Source: Burkholderiales bacterium
GTDB taxonomy: Bacteria; Pseudomonadota; Gammaproteobacteria; Burkholderiales; SG8-41
Length of the DNA stretch: 51,989 nt
Direction of reading: 5' to 3'
NCBI GenBank assembly: GCA_019749945.1
Contig: JAIEPF010000030.1
Span: forward strand, 1-51,989
Numbering within the stretch: the first letter of the stretch is position 1; each line of letters starts with the position of its first letter. Positions 1-7,006 of this stretch are shown here, one piece after another. Both the position numbers and the translations under genes were made by a program. The notes under the pieces were generated by a model that worked only from the letters and a program-made list of their open reading frames with translations, did no database searches and was not told the DNA's origin.

Positions 1-141
1 CTTCTCGTTTGGCCATGCAAAAAACGTAGCACGGCCTTTCTGAAAAGTACAGAACCCATTTATGAAATGACTTCTAGCAAAAGTGGCTCGGAAGAATTCC
101 ATTGGACTCTGAATCCTGAAGCTACAAAGCCCGTGGCGTTT
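1..141. other. non-coding left edge
   Basis: This is 141 bases downstream of the minus-strand gene that ends at 142. I see no convincing gene, tRNA or terminator hairpin in it. The base composition is less GC-rich than the neighbouring genes. Short open frames here give no recognisable protein. Confidence 0.5.
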
Positions 142-699
142 TCACCGCGGCCCGGTATAAAACTCCGGCCACCGCTCCAGCACTGCCGGCGCATCCTCCT
201 TGTAGATATGACAGGAGCCGATCTGATACGGTTTTTTGCCGGTGGCCGGTTTGCGCGCGTTGTGCGCTTCACGCGCGCGCCCCGTGGCCTGAAACGCGGT
301 GGTGCCCAGCGGGCCCAACAACTCGACCAGGTGGGTGCAGCCGAGTACGCCGCCGACGCGTTCGGCAATCGCCTTGCGCCAGCCGGGGCCGATGGTCAGG
401 CCGACCAGTTTTTTGAAATTCACCGTGATGTTACCGCAGGTTTCGTACGGGCCGTCGTCGGTGATGGCCTCAACGTCATGGATTTTCAGGTCGAGGTCGA
501 TGGTCAGGCGCAGCCACATGTTATGCACCGGCTGGCCGGGCTGGCGTTCGCGACCGCCGTCGCGGCGCGAATGGACATAGGTTTTGGTGTCGATGAGATG
601 GCCCTCGATATCCCACAAGCCATCCTCGCGTTCATAACCTTTGCATTCGACGGCGCGAGTGTGTTTCAGGGTGCGGGGGGCGGGGTGTGGCAAGGGCAT
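142..699 (-). CDS. DUF2889 domain protein
   Basis: A 185-residue protein of the DUF2889 family, whose biochemical role is unknown. The family pattern is visible: an N-terminal HTRAVECKGYEREDGLWDIEGHL block, then the LVGLTIGPGW stretch, then a GCTHLVELLGPLGTTAFQA block near residue 130. It has no signal peptide or membrane segment, so it is probably cytoplasmic. It is the last gene of a minus-strand set that runs from the isomerase at 3543 through two leucine-degradation genes, and it may be co-transcribed with them. The family assignment rests on recognising these motifs; any link to leucine metabolism is inferred only from position. Confidence 0.85.
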   Translation of the reverse strand: MPLPHPAPRTLKHTRAVECKGYEREDGLWDIEGHLIDTKTYVHSRRDGGRERQPGQPVHNMWLRLTIDLDLKIHDVEAITDDGPYETCGNITVNFKKLVGLTIGPGWRKAIAERVGGVLGCTHLVELLGPLGTTAFQATGRAREAHNARKPATGKKPYQIGSCHIYKEDAPAVLERWPEFYTGPR

Positions 700-717
700 G
701 ACGCGGACTCCGGTGAT

Positions 718-921
718 TCAGGTGGGTGTGGAATGGGTGGCACGGCGGGTTTCGATCTCGGCCAGCACCGCATGTTTCTGTTCCGGAAAGTAGCGGTGCC
801 AGTCACTGATTTCCCGGAGTGTGCGCCAGCAGCCGAGACAGAAACCGTGGTTCTGATCGACCACGCAGGACATGATGCAGGGTGATTCCACCGCCTGCCG
901 CGCGTCCGTTTCCATCGTCAT
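718..921 (-). CDS. DUF1289 small Cys-rich protein
   Basis: A 67-residue protein with the DUF1289 pattern SPCIMSC near the N-terminus followed by GFCLGCWRT, giving four or more cysteines that could bind iron-sulfur or zinc. The function is unknown; family members are often annotated as predicted Fe-S proteins. I chose the ATG at 919-921 because it overlaps the stop of the HMG-CoA lyase gene as ATGA, the usual signature of translational coupling. The open frame continues upstream to 1152, but that extension is Arg-rich and lies opposite conserved lyase sequence, so it is rejected. Confidence 0.8.
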   Translation of the reverse strand: MTMETDARQAVESPCIMSCVVDQNHGFCLGCWRTLREISDWHRYFPEQKHAVLAEIETRRATHSTPT

Positions 922-1823
922 GCCGCTTTGGCGCGGATTGCGCGTGCGACGCGCGAAAGGGTCTGCCGGCCGAGCACGCCGCAGATGTAATCGCCGGCAG
1001 CCATCAGTTTTTGCATGTCGATGCCGGTTTCGATGCCGAGGCCGTCGAGCAGGTACAGCACATCCTCGGTGGCGACGTTGCCGGTGGCGCCCTTGGCGTA
1101 CGGGCAGCCGCCGAGCCCGGACACCGAGCTGTCGAAAGTCGCGACGCCGCATTCCAGCGCGGCGTAGATATTGGTCAGCGCCTGGCTGTAGGTGTCGTGG
1201 AAATGTCCGGCCATGCGTGCGACGGGAATGTGTTTCGCCACGGCTTCGATGACGGCGCGGGTCTTGCCGGCGGTGCCGGTGCCGATGGTGTCGCAGACGG
1301 TGATTTCGTAGCAGCCCATCGCATCCAGCGCCCGGGCGACATGGACCACGGCGGCGGGATCGACTTCGCCTTCGTACGGACAGCCGAGGCAGACGGAAAT
1401 ATCGCCACGCACCTTGATGCCCCGGGCGATCGCGGCTTTTGCGACTTCTGCAAAACGCGCGAGGCCTTCATCGATGCTGCAGTTGGTATTGCGTCTGGAA
1501 AAACTCTCGGTGGCGGCGCCGAACACCACGACTTCTTCAGCGCCGGCGGCGATGGCGGCCTCGAGCCCCTTCATGTTCGGCACCAGCACCGGGTAGGTCA
1601 CGCCGGGTTTGCGGCGGATCCCCGCCATCACGTCGGCGTTGTCGGCCATTTGCGGCACCCATTTCGGCGACACGAAGGCGGTGGCCTCGATGATCGACAC
1701 GCCGGCATCCTGCAGGCGATGGATCAGTTCGATCTTGACGGCGGCCGGCACCGGCATGGCTTCGTTCTGCAGCCCGTCGCGCGGGCCGACTTCGACGATG
1801 CGTACTTTTTTGGGTAGGGTCAT
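918..1823 (-). CDS. mvaB: hydroxymethylglutaryl-CoA lyase
   Basis: A 301-residue HMG-CoA lyase of the DRE-TIM metallolyase superfamily. It cleaves HMG-CoA to acetoacetate and acetyl-CoA, the last step of leucine breakdown. Visible motifs are EVGPRDGLQNE near residues 11-21 (catalytic Arg and metal-binding Asp), the metal-ligand HFHDT motif, and the GLGGCPYAKG signature with the catalytic Cys at about residue 240. I chose ATG 1823 because AAGGAG lies just upstream. The longer frame to 1943 reads through a palindromic repeat and is rejected. The gene follows the methylglutaconyl-CoA hydratase, the enzyme that acts immediately before it, so the two form a pathway pair. Confidence 0.95.
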   Translation of the reverse strand: MTLPKKVRIVEVGPRDGLQNEAMPVPAAVKIELIHRLQDAGVSIIEATAFVSPKWVPQMADNADVMAGIRRKPGVTYPVLVPNMKGLEAAIAAGAEEVVVFGAATESFSRRNTNCSIDEGLARFAEVAKAAIARGIKVRGDISVCLGCPYEGEVDPAAVVHVARALDAMGCYEITVCDTIGTGTAGKTRAVIEAVAKHIPVARMAGHFHDTYSQALTNIYAALECGVATFDSSVSGLGGCPYAKGATGNVATEDVLYLLDGLGIETGIDMQKLMAAGDYICGVLGRQTLSRVARAIRAKAA

Positions 1824-1853
1824 ATCAACAAACTCCTTCAAGCCGCTGATCAA

Positions 1854-1878
1854 CTCCCTCCCCTTCAAGGGGAGGAAC
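1854..1878. repeat. C/G-tract palindrome (copy 1)
   Basis: A palindrome with arms CCTCCCCTT and AAGGGGAGG around a single C (1857-1875). It lies between the hydratase and lyase genes. It belongs to the same kind of C-rich/G-rich palindrome as the copies at 10031, 23760 and 27036. It could fold in the mRNA between the two genes. Confidence 0.75.
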
Positions 1879-1885
1879 GTACTAA

Positions 1886-2731
1886 CTAACGTTTCTTTTT
1901 GTTTTTCGCGGCTGCTTTTTTGGCCTTCGGCGGTTCGGTCCACGACGGTTTGCGTTTTTCGAGGAAGGCGGTCAGTCCTTCCTGTGCTTCGGGTGTGGCG
2001 CGGATGTCGGCAATGACTTTGGAGGTTTCGTCGATGATGCCGGGGCCGATGGCGCTGTGCGCGCTTTTCGGGATCAGCTGTTTGATCGCATGCACCGCTT
2101 TCGGGCCGCTGCTATAGAGCTGGCCGAGCATCTCGCCGACACAGGTCGCCAGGTATTCTTCTTCGACCAGATCATGCACCAGACCGATGCGCCAGGCCTC
2201 GGCGCAGTCGAATTCCTCACCGGACAGCATGTAACGCCGCGCCTGGCGTTCGCCGATGGCGCCGATCACGTACGGGCTGATCATCGCCGGGACGACGCCG
2301 ATTTTGACTTCGGACAGGCGGAAGGTGGCGCTGCGCGAGGCAATCGCGATGTCGCAGGCGGCAACGAGGCCGCAACCGCCGCCGCGTACGGCGCCATGCA
2401 CCGCGGCGATGGTCGGTTTGTTCAGCGTGTACAGCGCATGGAACATGCGCGCGGATTCGCAGGCGGCCTTGTAATTCTGCGCCTTGGTGAACTTGGCGCT
2501 CTGGCGCATGTGGGAAATATCGGCGCCGGCGCAAAAACTTTTGCCGGCACCGGCGATGACCACGGCGCGGATGGAATCATCGGCGGCGATATCGGCCAGT
2601 GTTGCGGTCAGCGCATGAACCATCTCCGGATCGAAGGCGTTGTGTACTTCCGGGCGGTTCAGCGTGATGGTGACGTTGCCGTAGTCATCGCGGTTGGTCA
2701 GCACCCGCGCAGCGGCGGTCGATTTGCTCAT
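1886..2731 (-). CDS. liuC: methylglutaconyl-CoA hydratase (enoyl-CoA hydratase family)
   Basis: A 281-residue crotonase-fold protein. By family and context it is the hydratase that converts 3-methylglutaconyl-CoA to HMG-CoA in leucine degradation. Visible features are the oxyanion-hole block SFCAGADISHM, the GAVRGGGCGLVAACDIAIAS helix, and SEVKIGVVPAMISPYV, which matches the LiuC/AUH branch and includes a conserved Glu. The extra C-terminus PPKAKKAAAKNKKKR is strongly basic and not part of the fold. It lies just upstream of HMG-CoA lyase, its pathway successor. The dehydrogenase and carboxylase genes of the pathway (liuA, liuB, liuD) are not in this window. The specific substrate is inferred from context. 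Confidence 0.85.
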   Translation of the reverse strand: MSKSTAAARVLTNRDDYGNVTITLNRPEVHNAFDPEMVHALTATLADIAADDSIRAVVIAGAGKSFCAGADISHMRQSAKFTKAQNYKAACESARMFHALYTLNKPTIAAVHGAVRGGGCGLVAACDIAIASRSATFRLSEVKIGVVPAMISPYVIGAIGERQARRYMLSGEEFDCAEAWRIGLVHDLVEEEYLATCVGEMLGQLYSSGPKAVHAIKQLIPKSAHSAIGPGIIDETSKVIADIRATPEAQEGLTAFLEKRKPSWTEPPKAKKAAAKNKKKR

Positions 2732-2940
2732 GGCGGTTCCTTGAGGCTGGATCGGAATTTTTATCCGGCGCGTTGCAGCCTATGGATCATGGGTGGTGCG
2801 GGCCGCGCCCGATGGGACTCGCTGCCGATTATACGCAGGGCGCCTGCGATTCAGCCGTCGTGCGTCACCCGTTGCGCGTCACTTTATGGACGCCGGATTT
2901 TGCCGGCTTGCCAATTGCCCCGGCTTGCCATTTCCCCGAC

Positions 2941-3543
2941 TCACCATTTTCCTTTAGCCAGCCACTGCTCGATCTGGTCCAGCCGGTCCGAACCCCAGAA
3001 CGGTTCGCCATCGACGATGATGTACGGTGAGCCGAAAATGCCGCGCTCGATCGCGGCATCGACTTCGGCCTTCAGCCGCTCCTTGACCGCCGGGTCATTG
3101 ATGGCCTGGGTTACGGCGTCCTTGTCGTGGCCGAGTTTGGCGGCGACATTGGCGGTGACTTCCGGGTTGGAGATGTCGCGGTCCTCGGCGAAGTAGGCGC
3201 GGTAGAGGGCCTGGGCCAGTGTTTTCGCGGCGGCCGGGTCGCGGTCATGCAGCCAGTAATAGGCGCGGCAGGGCGCGGTGGAGGAAACCGGAAACTTGCT
3301 CGGCAGTTTGAACGTTACGCCGAACCAGCGCGCGGAACGGATCAGGTCGTGCTGGGCGTAACTGCCTTTGAGCGGAATGCTCACCAGTGGCTGCTGGCCG
3401 GTGATCTTGAACACGGCGCCAAGCAGCATCGGCCGCCAGCTTGTGCTGCGATTGTATTTGGCGGCGAGGGCCTCGATTTTTGCCGCCGCAAAATAACCAT
3501 AGGGGGAAGAAAAGTCGAAATAGAACTCTATGGGCTGGGACAT
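2941..3543 (-). CDS. 2-hydroxychromene-2-carboxylate isomerase-like (DsbA-fold) protein
   Basis: A 200-residue thioredoxin-fold protein of the DsbA/kappa-GST type. The N-terminal FYFDFSSPYGYFAA block carries Ser instead of a redox Cys pair, which is typical of the glutathione-dependent isomerase branch. The C-terminal GIFGSPYIIVDGEPFWGSDRLDQIE motif is also characteristic. It is the first gene of the minus-strand leucine-degradation set, and a LiuR-type palindrome lies about 125 bases upstream of its start. The aromatic substrate implied by the family name is not supported by context; a role in acyl-CoA or glutathione chemistry is equally possible. Confidence 0.8.
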   Translation of the reverse strand: MSQPIEFYFDFSSPYGYFAAAKIEALAAKYNRSTSWRPMLLGAVFKITGQQPLVSIPLKGSYAQHDLIRSARWFGVTFKLPSKFPVSSTAPCRAYYWLHDRDPAAAKTLAQALYRAYFAEDRDISNPEVTANVAAKLGHDKDAVTQAINDPAVKERLKAEVDAAIERGIFGSPYIIVDGEPFWGSDRLDQIEQWLAKGKW

Positions 3544-3641
3544 GCTGCGCTCCTCGCTGGGCGGTTTGTGCCGGTTGTCCGGGTCATGTTACCGGGCACG
3601 GAACTTCGGGCTTTGCCATTGACAAAATGGGGCTAATTCTC

Positions 3642-3653
3642 TGTTTTTATTGA
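3642..3653 (+). repeat. AT-rich 12-mer motif (site 1)
   Basis: TGTTTTTATTGA lies in the non-coding stretch between the isomerase gene and the regulator. It is identical to the 12-mer at 22028 and 22959 and, on the opposite strand, at 29934. In GC-rich DNA this much identity is unlikely by chance. Confidence 0.6.
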
Positions 3654-3668
3654 GTATTTTGAATATCA

Positions 3669-3684
3669 TTTACGTAAACGTAAG
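3669..3684. promoter_or_regulatory. putative LiuR operator, isomerase/liu side
   Basis: TTTACGTAAACGTAAG is a 16-bp inverted repeat (TTTACGT-AA-ACGTAAG, one mismatch). It abuts the 3' end of the MerR gene and lies upstream of the isomerase/liuC/mvaB set. A near-identical palindrome sits at 4146-4161 on the other side of the regulator gene. A matched pair of palindromes around a MerR-family gene of LiuR type strongly suggests operators. Confidence 0.75.
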
Positions 3685-4095
3685 CTATGCTGCACTGTCT
3701 GATGCCGGGGCTTTGCTGGGATCTGCTTCGGCCAGGCGGCGCTGGCACTGGGTGGCGAAAAAGCGGATCTCATTGAGCATGACTTCAACATCTTCACGCT
3801 GCTGTTCGAGCTGGGCACGGCGGCGTTCCAGCTTGACCGAGAATTCCTCGAGCTGGCGGCGTTCGCTGCCGGCGAGGTCGTGGAGTTCGAACAGTTCACG
3901 GATTTCGCCGAGGGAAAAGCCGAGGCGCTTGCCGCGCAGCGCCAGTTTCAGTCGGACACGGTCGCGATGGCTGTAGATGCGGTTGATGCCCTCGCGCGCC
4001 GGGGTGACCAGGCCCTGGTCTTCATAATGGCGCAGCGTGCGGGTGGTGACGCCGAACTCCTGCGCCAGCTCACTGATCGTGTAGGTTTTACTCAT
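3685..4095 (-). CDS. liuR: MerR-family transcriptional regulator, LiuR type
   Basis: A 136-residue MerR-family regulator. The N-terminal winged helix-turn-helix is visible as TISELAQEFGVTTRTLRHYEDQGLVTPAR, followed by the second helix pair (LKLALRGKRLGFSLGEIREL) and a coiled-coil rich in Glu and Arg. There is no Cys cluster in the C-terminus, so it is not a metal sensor; LiuR proteins respond to leucine-pathway acyl-CoA intermediates. I chose ATG 4095 because the HTH begins a few residues later; the longer frame to 4131 adds a hydrophobic tail with no family match. Palindromes on both sides (3669, 4146) suggest autoregulation and control of both flanking units. Confidence 0.85.
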   Translation of the reverse strand: MSKTYTISELAQEFGVTTRTLRHYEDQGLVTPAREGINRIYSHRDRVRLKLALRGKRLGFSLGEIRELFELHDLAGSERRQLEEFSVKLERRRAQLEQQREDVEVMLNEIRFFATQCQRRLAEADPSKAPASDSAA

Positions 4096-4145
4096 TGTGC
4101 TCCGCAGCAGCAGCAGGTAACATGCCGCCACACCATATCATCGCT

Positions 4146-4175
4146 TTTACGTAAACGTCAATTTAGTTTTATAAA
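4146..4175 (+). promoter_or_regulatory. putative LiuR operator overlapping the phaC promoter
   Basis: The 16-bp palindrome TTTACGTAAACGTCAA (4146-4161, arms TTTACGT and ACGTCAA with one mismatch) lies between liuR and phaC. Its first six bases (TTTACG) sit 18 bases upstream of TATAAA at 4170-4175, a plausible -35/-10 pair reading toward phaC. A repressor bound here would cover the -35. It could also control liuR, which starts 50 bases away on the other strand. Confidence 0.65.
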
Positions 4176-4226
4176 GTGGCCCGGCCATGGATCGGGTTGC
4201 TAAGGGCTGCAAATGAGGAATTCCCG

Positions 4227-6029
4227 ATGACTTCGAAACCCAAGCCCCAGGCGGAGACCCCGCTCCTGGATGCCGAGACACTGGCCAAACTGTATGCCGA
4301 CATCGCTGAAAAAAGCAGCGAGCTGCTGAGCAAATTCATGGCCCGCAGCAGTGGCGGGGCGCCTGCCTTCAACGATGAACTGGGCATTGCCAAGGCGTTT
4401 TATGAAGCCTGGCAGCACATGCTGGCCAATCCCAGGCGTATTGCCGAGATGCAGATGAAGCTGTGGCAGGACTATACGGCGTTGTGGCAGGGATCGATGC
4501 TGAAAATGTTCGGTCAGGAAGCGCCGCCGGTGGTGCAACCCGACAAGTCCGATCGCCGTTTCCGCGATGAGGACTGGGAAAACAATTTTGTATTCGATTA
4601 CGTCAAGCAGGCCTATCTGATCGCCGCCCGCCATTTTCACCAGTCGCTCGGCGGTGTCGAGGGCCTGGATGAAAAGACGGCGAAAAAAGTCGATTTTTAC
4701 ACCCGCCAGTACGTCGATGCGCTGGCCCCGACCAACTTCCTGCTGACCAATCCGGAAGCCCTGCGCGAAACGGTCAATACCGGCGGCCAGAATCTGGTGA
4801 AGGGTTTGCATAACCTGCTGGAAGATCTGGCGCAGGGCGAAGGCGGGCAGCTGCGCGTGCGCATGACCGATACCAATGCATTCCGGCTTGGCGAGAACAT
4901 CGCCGCAAGCAAGGGCAAGGTGGTGTTCCAGAACGACATCATGCAGCTGATCCAGTACGCGCCGCTGACCGAAAAAGTGCATGCGACGCCGCTGCTGATC
5001 ATCCCGCCGTGGATCAACAAGTACTACATCCTCGACCTGCGCGAGAACAATTCCTTCGTGCGCTGGGTGGTGGAGCAGGGGCATACGGTATTCGTCGTGT
5101 CCTGGGTCAATCCCGACGGCAGGCTCGCGCATAAAAGCTTTGATGATTATCTGATCGAAGGCTCGCTGGCGGCGCTGGATGTGATCGAAGACATCACCGG
5201 CGAAAAGCAGGCCAATGTCATCGGTTACTGCCTGGGCGGCACGCTGCTCGCCTGCACGCTGGCGTGGCTGACGGCAAAAAAACAGCAGCGCATCCGCAGC
5301 GCGACTTTTTTCGTGTCGATGATCGATTTCGAGCGGCCCGGGGAACTCGAGGTGTTCATTGACGAGCAGCAGGTCAGCGCGCTGGAGAAAAAAATGGAGG
5401 AACGCGGTTATCTCGAGGGCTCCGAGATGGCGACGACCTTCAACATGCTGCGCGCCAACGACCTGATCTGGTCGTTCGTGGTCAACAACTATCTGCTGGG
5501 CAGGGATCCATTCCCCTTCGATCTGCTGTACTGGAACGGGGACTCGACGCGCATGCCGGCGGCGATGCACAGCTTTTATTTGCGCAACATGTACTTGAAA
5601 AACCGGCTGCGCGAGCCGGGCGGCATCACGCTGGCGGGGGTGCCGATCGATGTCACCGCCATCAAGACCCCGGCGTATTTCATTTCGACCGCGGAAGACC
5701 ATATCGCACCCTGGCAGTCGACCTATGCCGGCGCGCAACTGCTGCGGGGCCCGGTGCGTTTTGTGCTCGGCGGTTCCGGCCATATCGCCGGCATCATCAA
5801 TCCGCCGGCCGCCAACAAATACTGTTACTGGACGAACGACAAACTGCCTGTGCAGGCTGCGGACTGGCTGGCCGGCGCCGAACAGCATCCGGGTTCGTGG
5901 TGGACCGACTGGTCGCGGTGGGTTGCCGGCCATGCCGGGCAACAAGTTGCTGCGCGCCAGCCCGGCAGCAAACGTTATCCCGCGCTGGAAGACGCGCCCG
6001 GTTCCTACGTCAGGCAACGCATCGCATAA
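4227..6029 (+). CDS. phaC: class I poly(R)-hydroxyalkanoate synthase
   Basis: A 600-residue PHA synthase that polymerises (R)-3-hydroxyacyl-CoA into storage polyester at the granule surface. The lipase-like box GYCLGG places the nucleophile at Cys335. The other triad residues are Asp491 (in EDHIAPW) and His519 (in GSGHIAG). The length fits single-subunit class I enzymes, and the N-terminal region before residue 100 matches the PhaC N-terminal domain in type. I chose ATG 4227 because GAGGAA precedes it at 4215-4220. A crotonase gene follows 30 bases later, probably in the same operon. Control by the regulator next door is suggested by the palindrome at 4146. No phaA, phaB or phasin gene is adjacent. 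Confidence 0.95.
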   Translation: MTSKPKPQAETPLLDAETLAKLYADIAEKSSELLSKFMARSSGGAPAFNDELGIAKAFYEAWQHMLANPRRIAEMQMKLWQDYTALWQGSMLKMFGQEAPPVVQPDKSDRRFRDEDWENNFVFDYVKQAYLIAARHFHQSLGGVEGLDEKTAKKVDFYTRQYVDALAPTNFLLTNPEALRETVNTGGQNLVKGLHNLLEDLAQGEGGQLRVRMTDTNAFRLGENIAASKGKVVFQNDIMQLIQYAPLTEKVHATPLLIIPPWINKYYILDLRENNSFVRWVVEQGHTVFVVSWVNPDGRLAHKSFDDYLIEGSLAALDVIEDITGEKQANVIGYCLGGTLLACTLAWLTAKKQQRIRSATFFVSMIDFERPGELEVFIDEQQVSALEKKMEERGYLEGSEMATTFNMLRANDLIWSFVVNNYLLGRDPFPFDLLYWNGDSTRMPAAMHSFYLRNMYLKNRLREPGGITLAGVPIDVTAIKTPAYFISTAEDHIAPWQSTYAGAQLLRGPVRFVLGGSGHIAGIINPPAANKYCYWTNDKLPVQAADWLAGAEQHPGSWWTDWSRWVAGHAGQQVAARQPGSKRYPALEDAPGSYVRQRIA

Positions 6030-6059
6030 TCGGCAATCACCACTGCACGGAATCCCCGC

Positions 6060-6845
6060 ATGTCCCATCACAACCTGCTGCTGGAACAACCCGAACCCGG
6101 GATTTACCTGCTGACGCTCAACCGGCCGCAGGCCTTGAATGCCTTGAACGCGGCGACGCTGAATGAGCTGGCGCAGGCCGTGGCGCAGGTGGCGGCGGAC
6201 GCGGCGGCACGGGTGTTGCTGGTGAGCGGCGCGGGTGACAAGGCCTTTGTCGCCGGCGCCGATATCGGCGAAATGCAGCACCTGACGGCGGATCAGGCGC
6301 GGGCATTTTCGGAAAAAGGCATGCAGGTCATGCACGCGCTGGAGGCGCTGCCGGTGCCGGTGATCGCGCTGGTGCAGGGTTATGCGCTCGGCGGCGGCTG
6401 CGAGCTGGCCATGGCCTGCGACTGGATCATCGCCTCGGAACATGCGGTGTTCGGCCAGCCCGAGGTCAATCTTGGCATTCCGCCGGGTTTTGGCGGCACA
6501 CAGCGGCTGGCGCGGCTGGTCGGCCGCGCGCGTGCCCTGGAACTGATCACCACCGCAAGGCAGGTCAGGGCCGATGAAGCGCTGGCCATCGGTCTGGTCT
6601 CTCAGGTGGTGCCGGCAGCGGAACTGGGTGAGCGGGGAATGTCTGTTGCGCGCACCATCGCCGCCAAAGGGCCGGTGGCGGTGCGCCTCGCGAAACAGGC
6701 CGTGCAGCGCGGCCAGGATCTCGATCTGGGCAATGCCTGCGCCTATGAAACGGCGGCGTTTGCGCTGGCCTTCGCGACCACCGACCGGCAGGAAGGCATG
6801 CGCGCCTTTCTCGAAAAACGCGCGGCGAAATTCAGCGGGCGCTAG
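6060..6845 (+). CDS. enoyl-CoA hydratase (crotonase type)
   Basis: A 261-residue crotonase with both catalytic glutamates of true hydratases: Glu115 in GGGCELAMACD and Glu135 in FGQPEVNLGIPPG. The oxyanion-hole block is AFVAGADIGEM. It would hydrate trans-2-enoyl-CoA, for example crotonyl-CoA, to a 3-hydroxyacyl-CoA. Sitting 30 bases after phaC, it may link beta-oxidation or butyrate intermediates to polymer metabolism. Crotonases of this type usually give the (S) isomer, which PhaC does not use directly, so the link could run toward degradation instead. Chain-length specificity cannot be read from the sequence. Confidence 0.85.
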   Translation: MSHHNLLLEQPEPGIYLLTLNRPQALNALNAATLNELAQAVAQVAADAAARVLLVSGAGDKAFVAGADIGEMQHLTADQARAFSEKGMQVMHALEALPVPVIALVQGYALGGGCELAMACDWIIASEHAVFGQPEVNLGIPPGFGGTQRLARLVGRARALELITTARQVRADEALAIGLVSQVVPAAELGERGMSVARTIAAKGPVAVRLAKQAVQRGQDLDLGNACAYETAAFALAFATTDRQEGMRAFLEKRAAKFSGR

Positions 6846-6917
6846 ACCATCGCAGTGCGGTTGCAATGCTGCACTGCATCAGCGGCAATAGCTGTCCCCG
6901 GGTTTCAGCACAGACGT

Positions 6918-6923
6918 TATAAT
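6918..6923 (+). promoter_or_regulatory. aceE: possible -10 element upstream of aceE
   Basis: TATAAT lies 83 bases upstream of the aceE start in the 161-base gap after the crotonase gene. No good -35 hexamer is visible at the usual distance, so an activator or another promoter may be used. The same gap holds a short inverted repeat, GCAGTGC/GCACTGC, near 6852-6877. Confidence 0.35.
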
Positions 6924-7006
6924 TATTCATCCCATCGTGGCAGCGATTCAGGCACCATAAGTGCCGGAATTGTCGCGCAAAAAATAGCCTCAAAAAGGTA
7001 TTGTCC

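Noticed and set aside
4200..6866. An 888-residue open frame antisense to phaC and the crotonase gene
   Set aside because: It is Arg/His/Gln-rich, has no family pattern, and mirrors GC-rich codon bias of two well-supported genes on the other strand.
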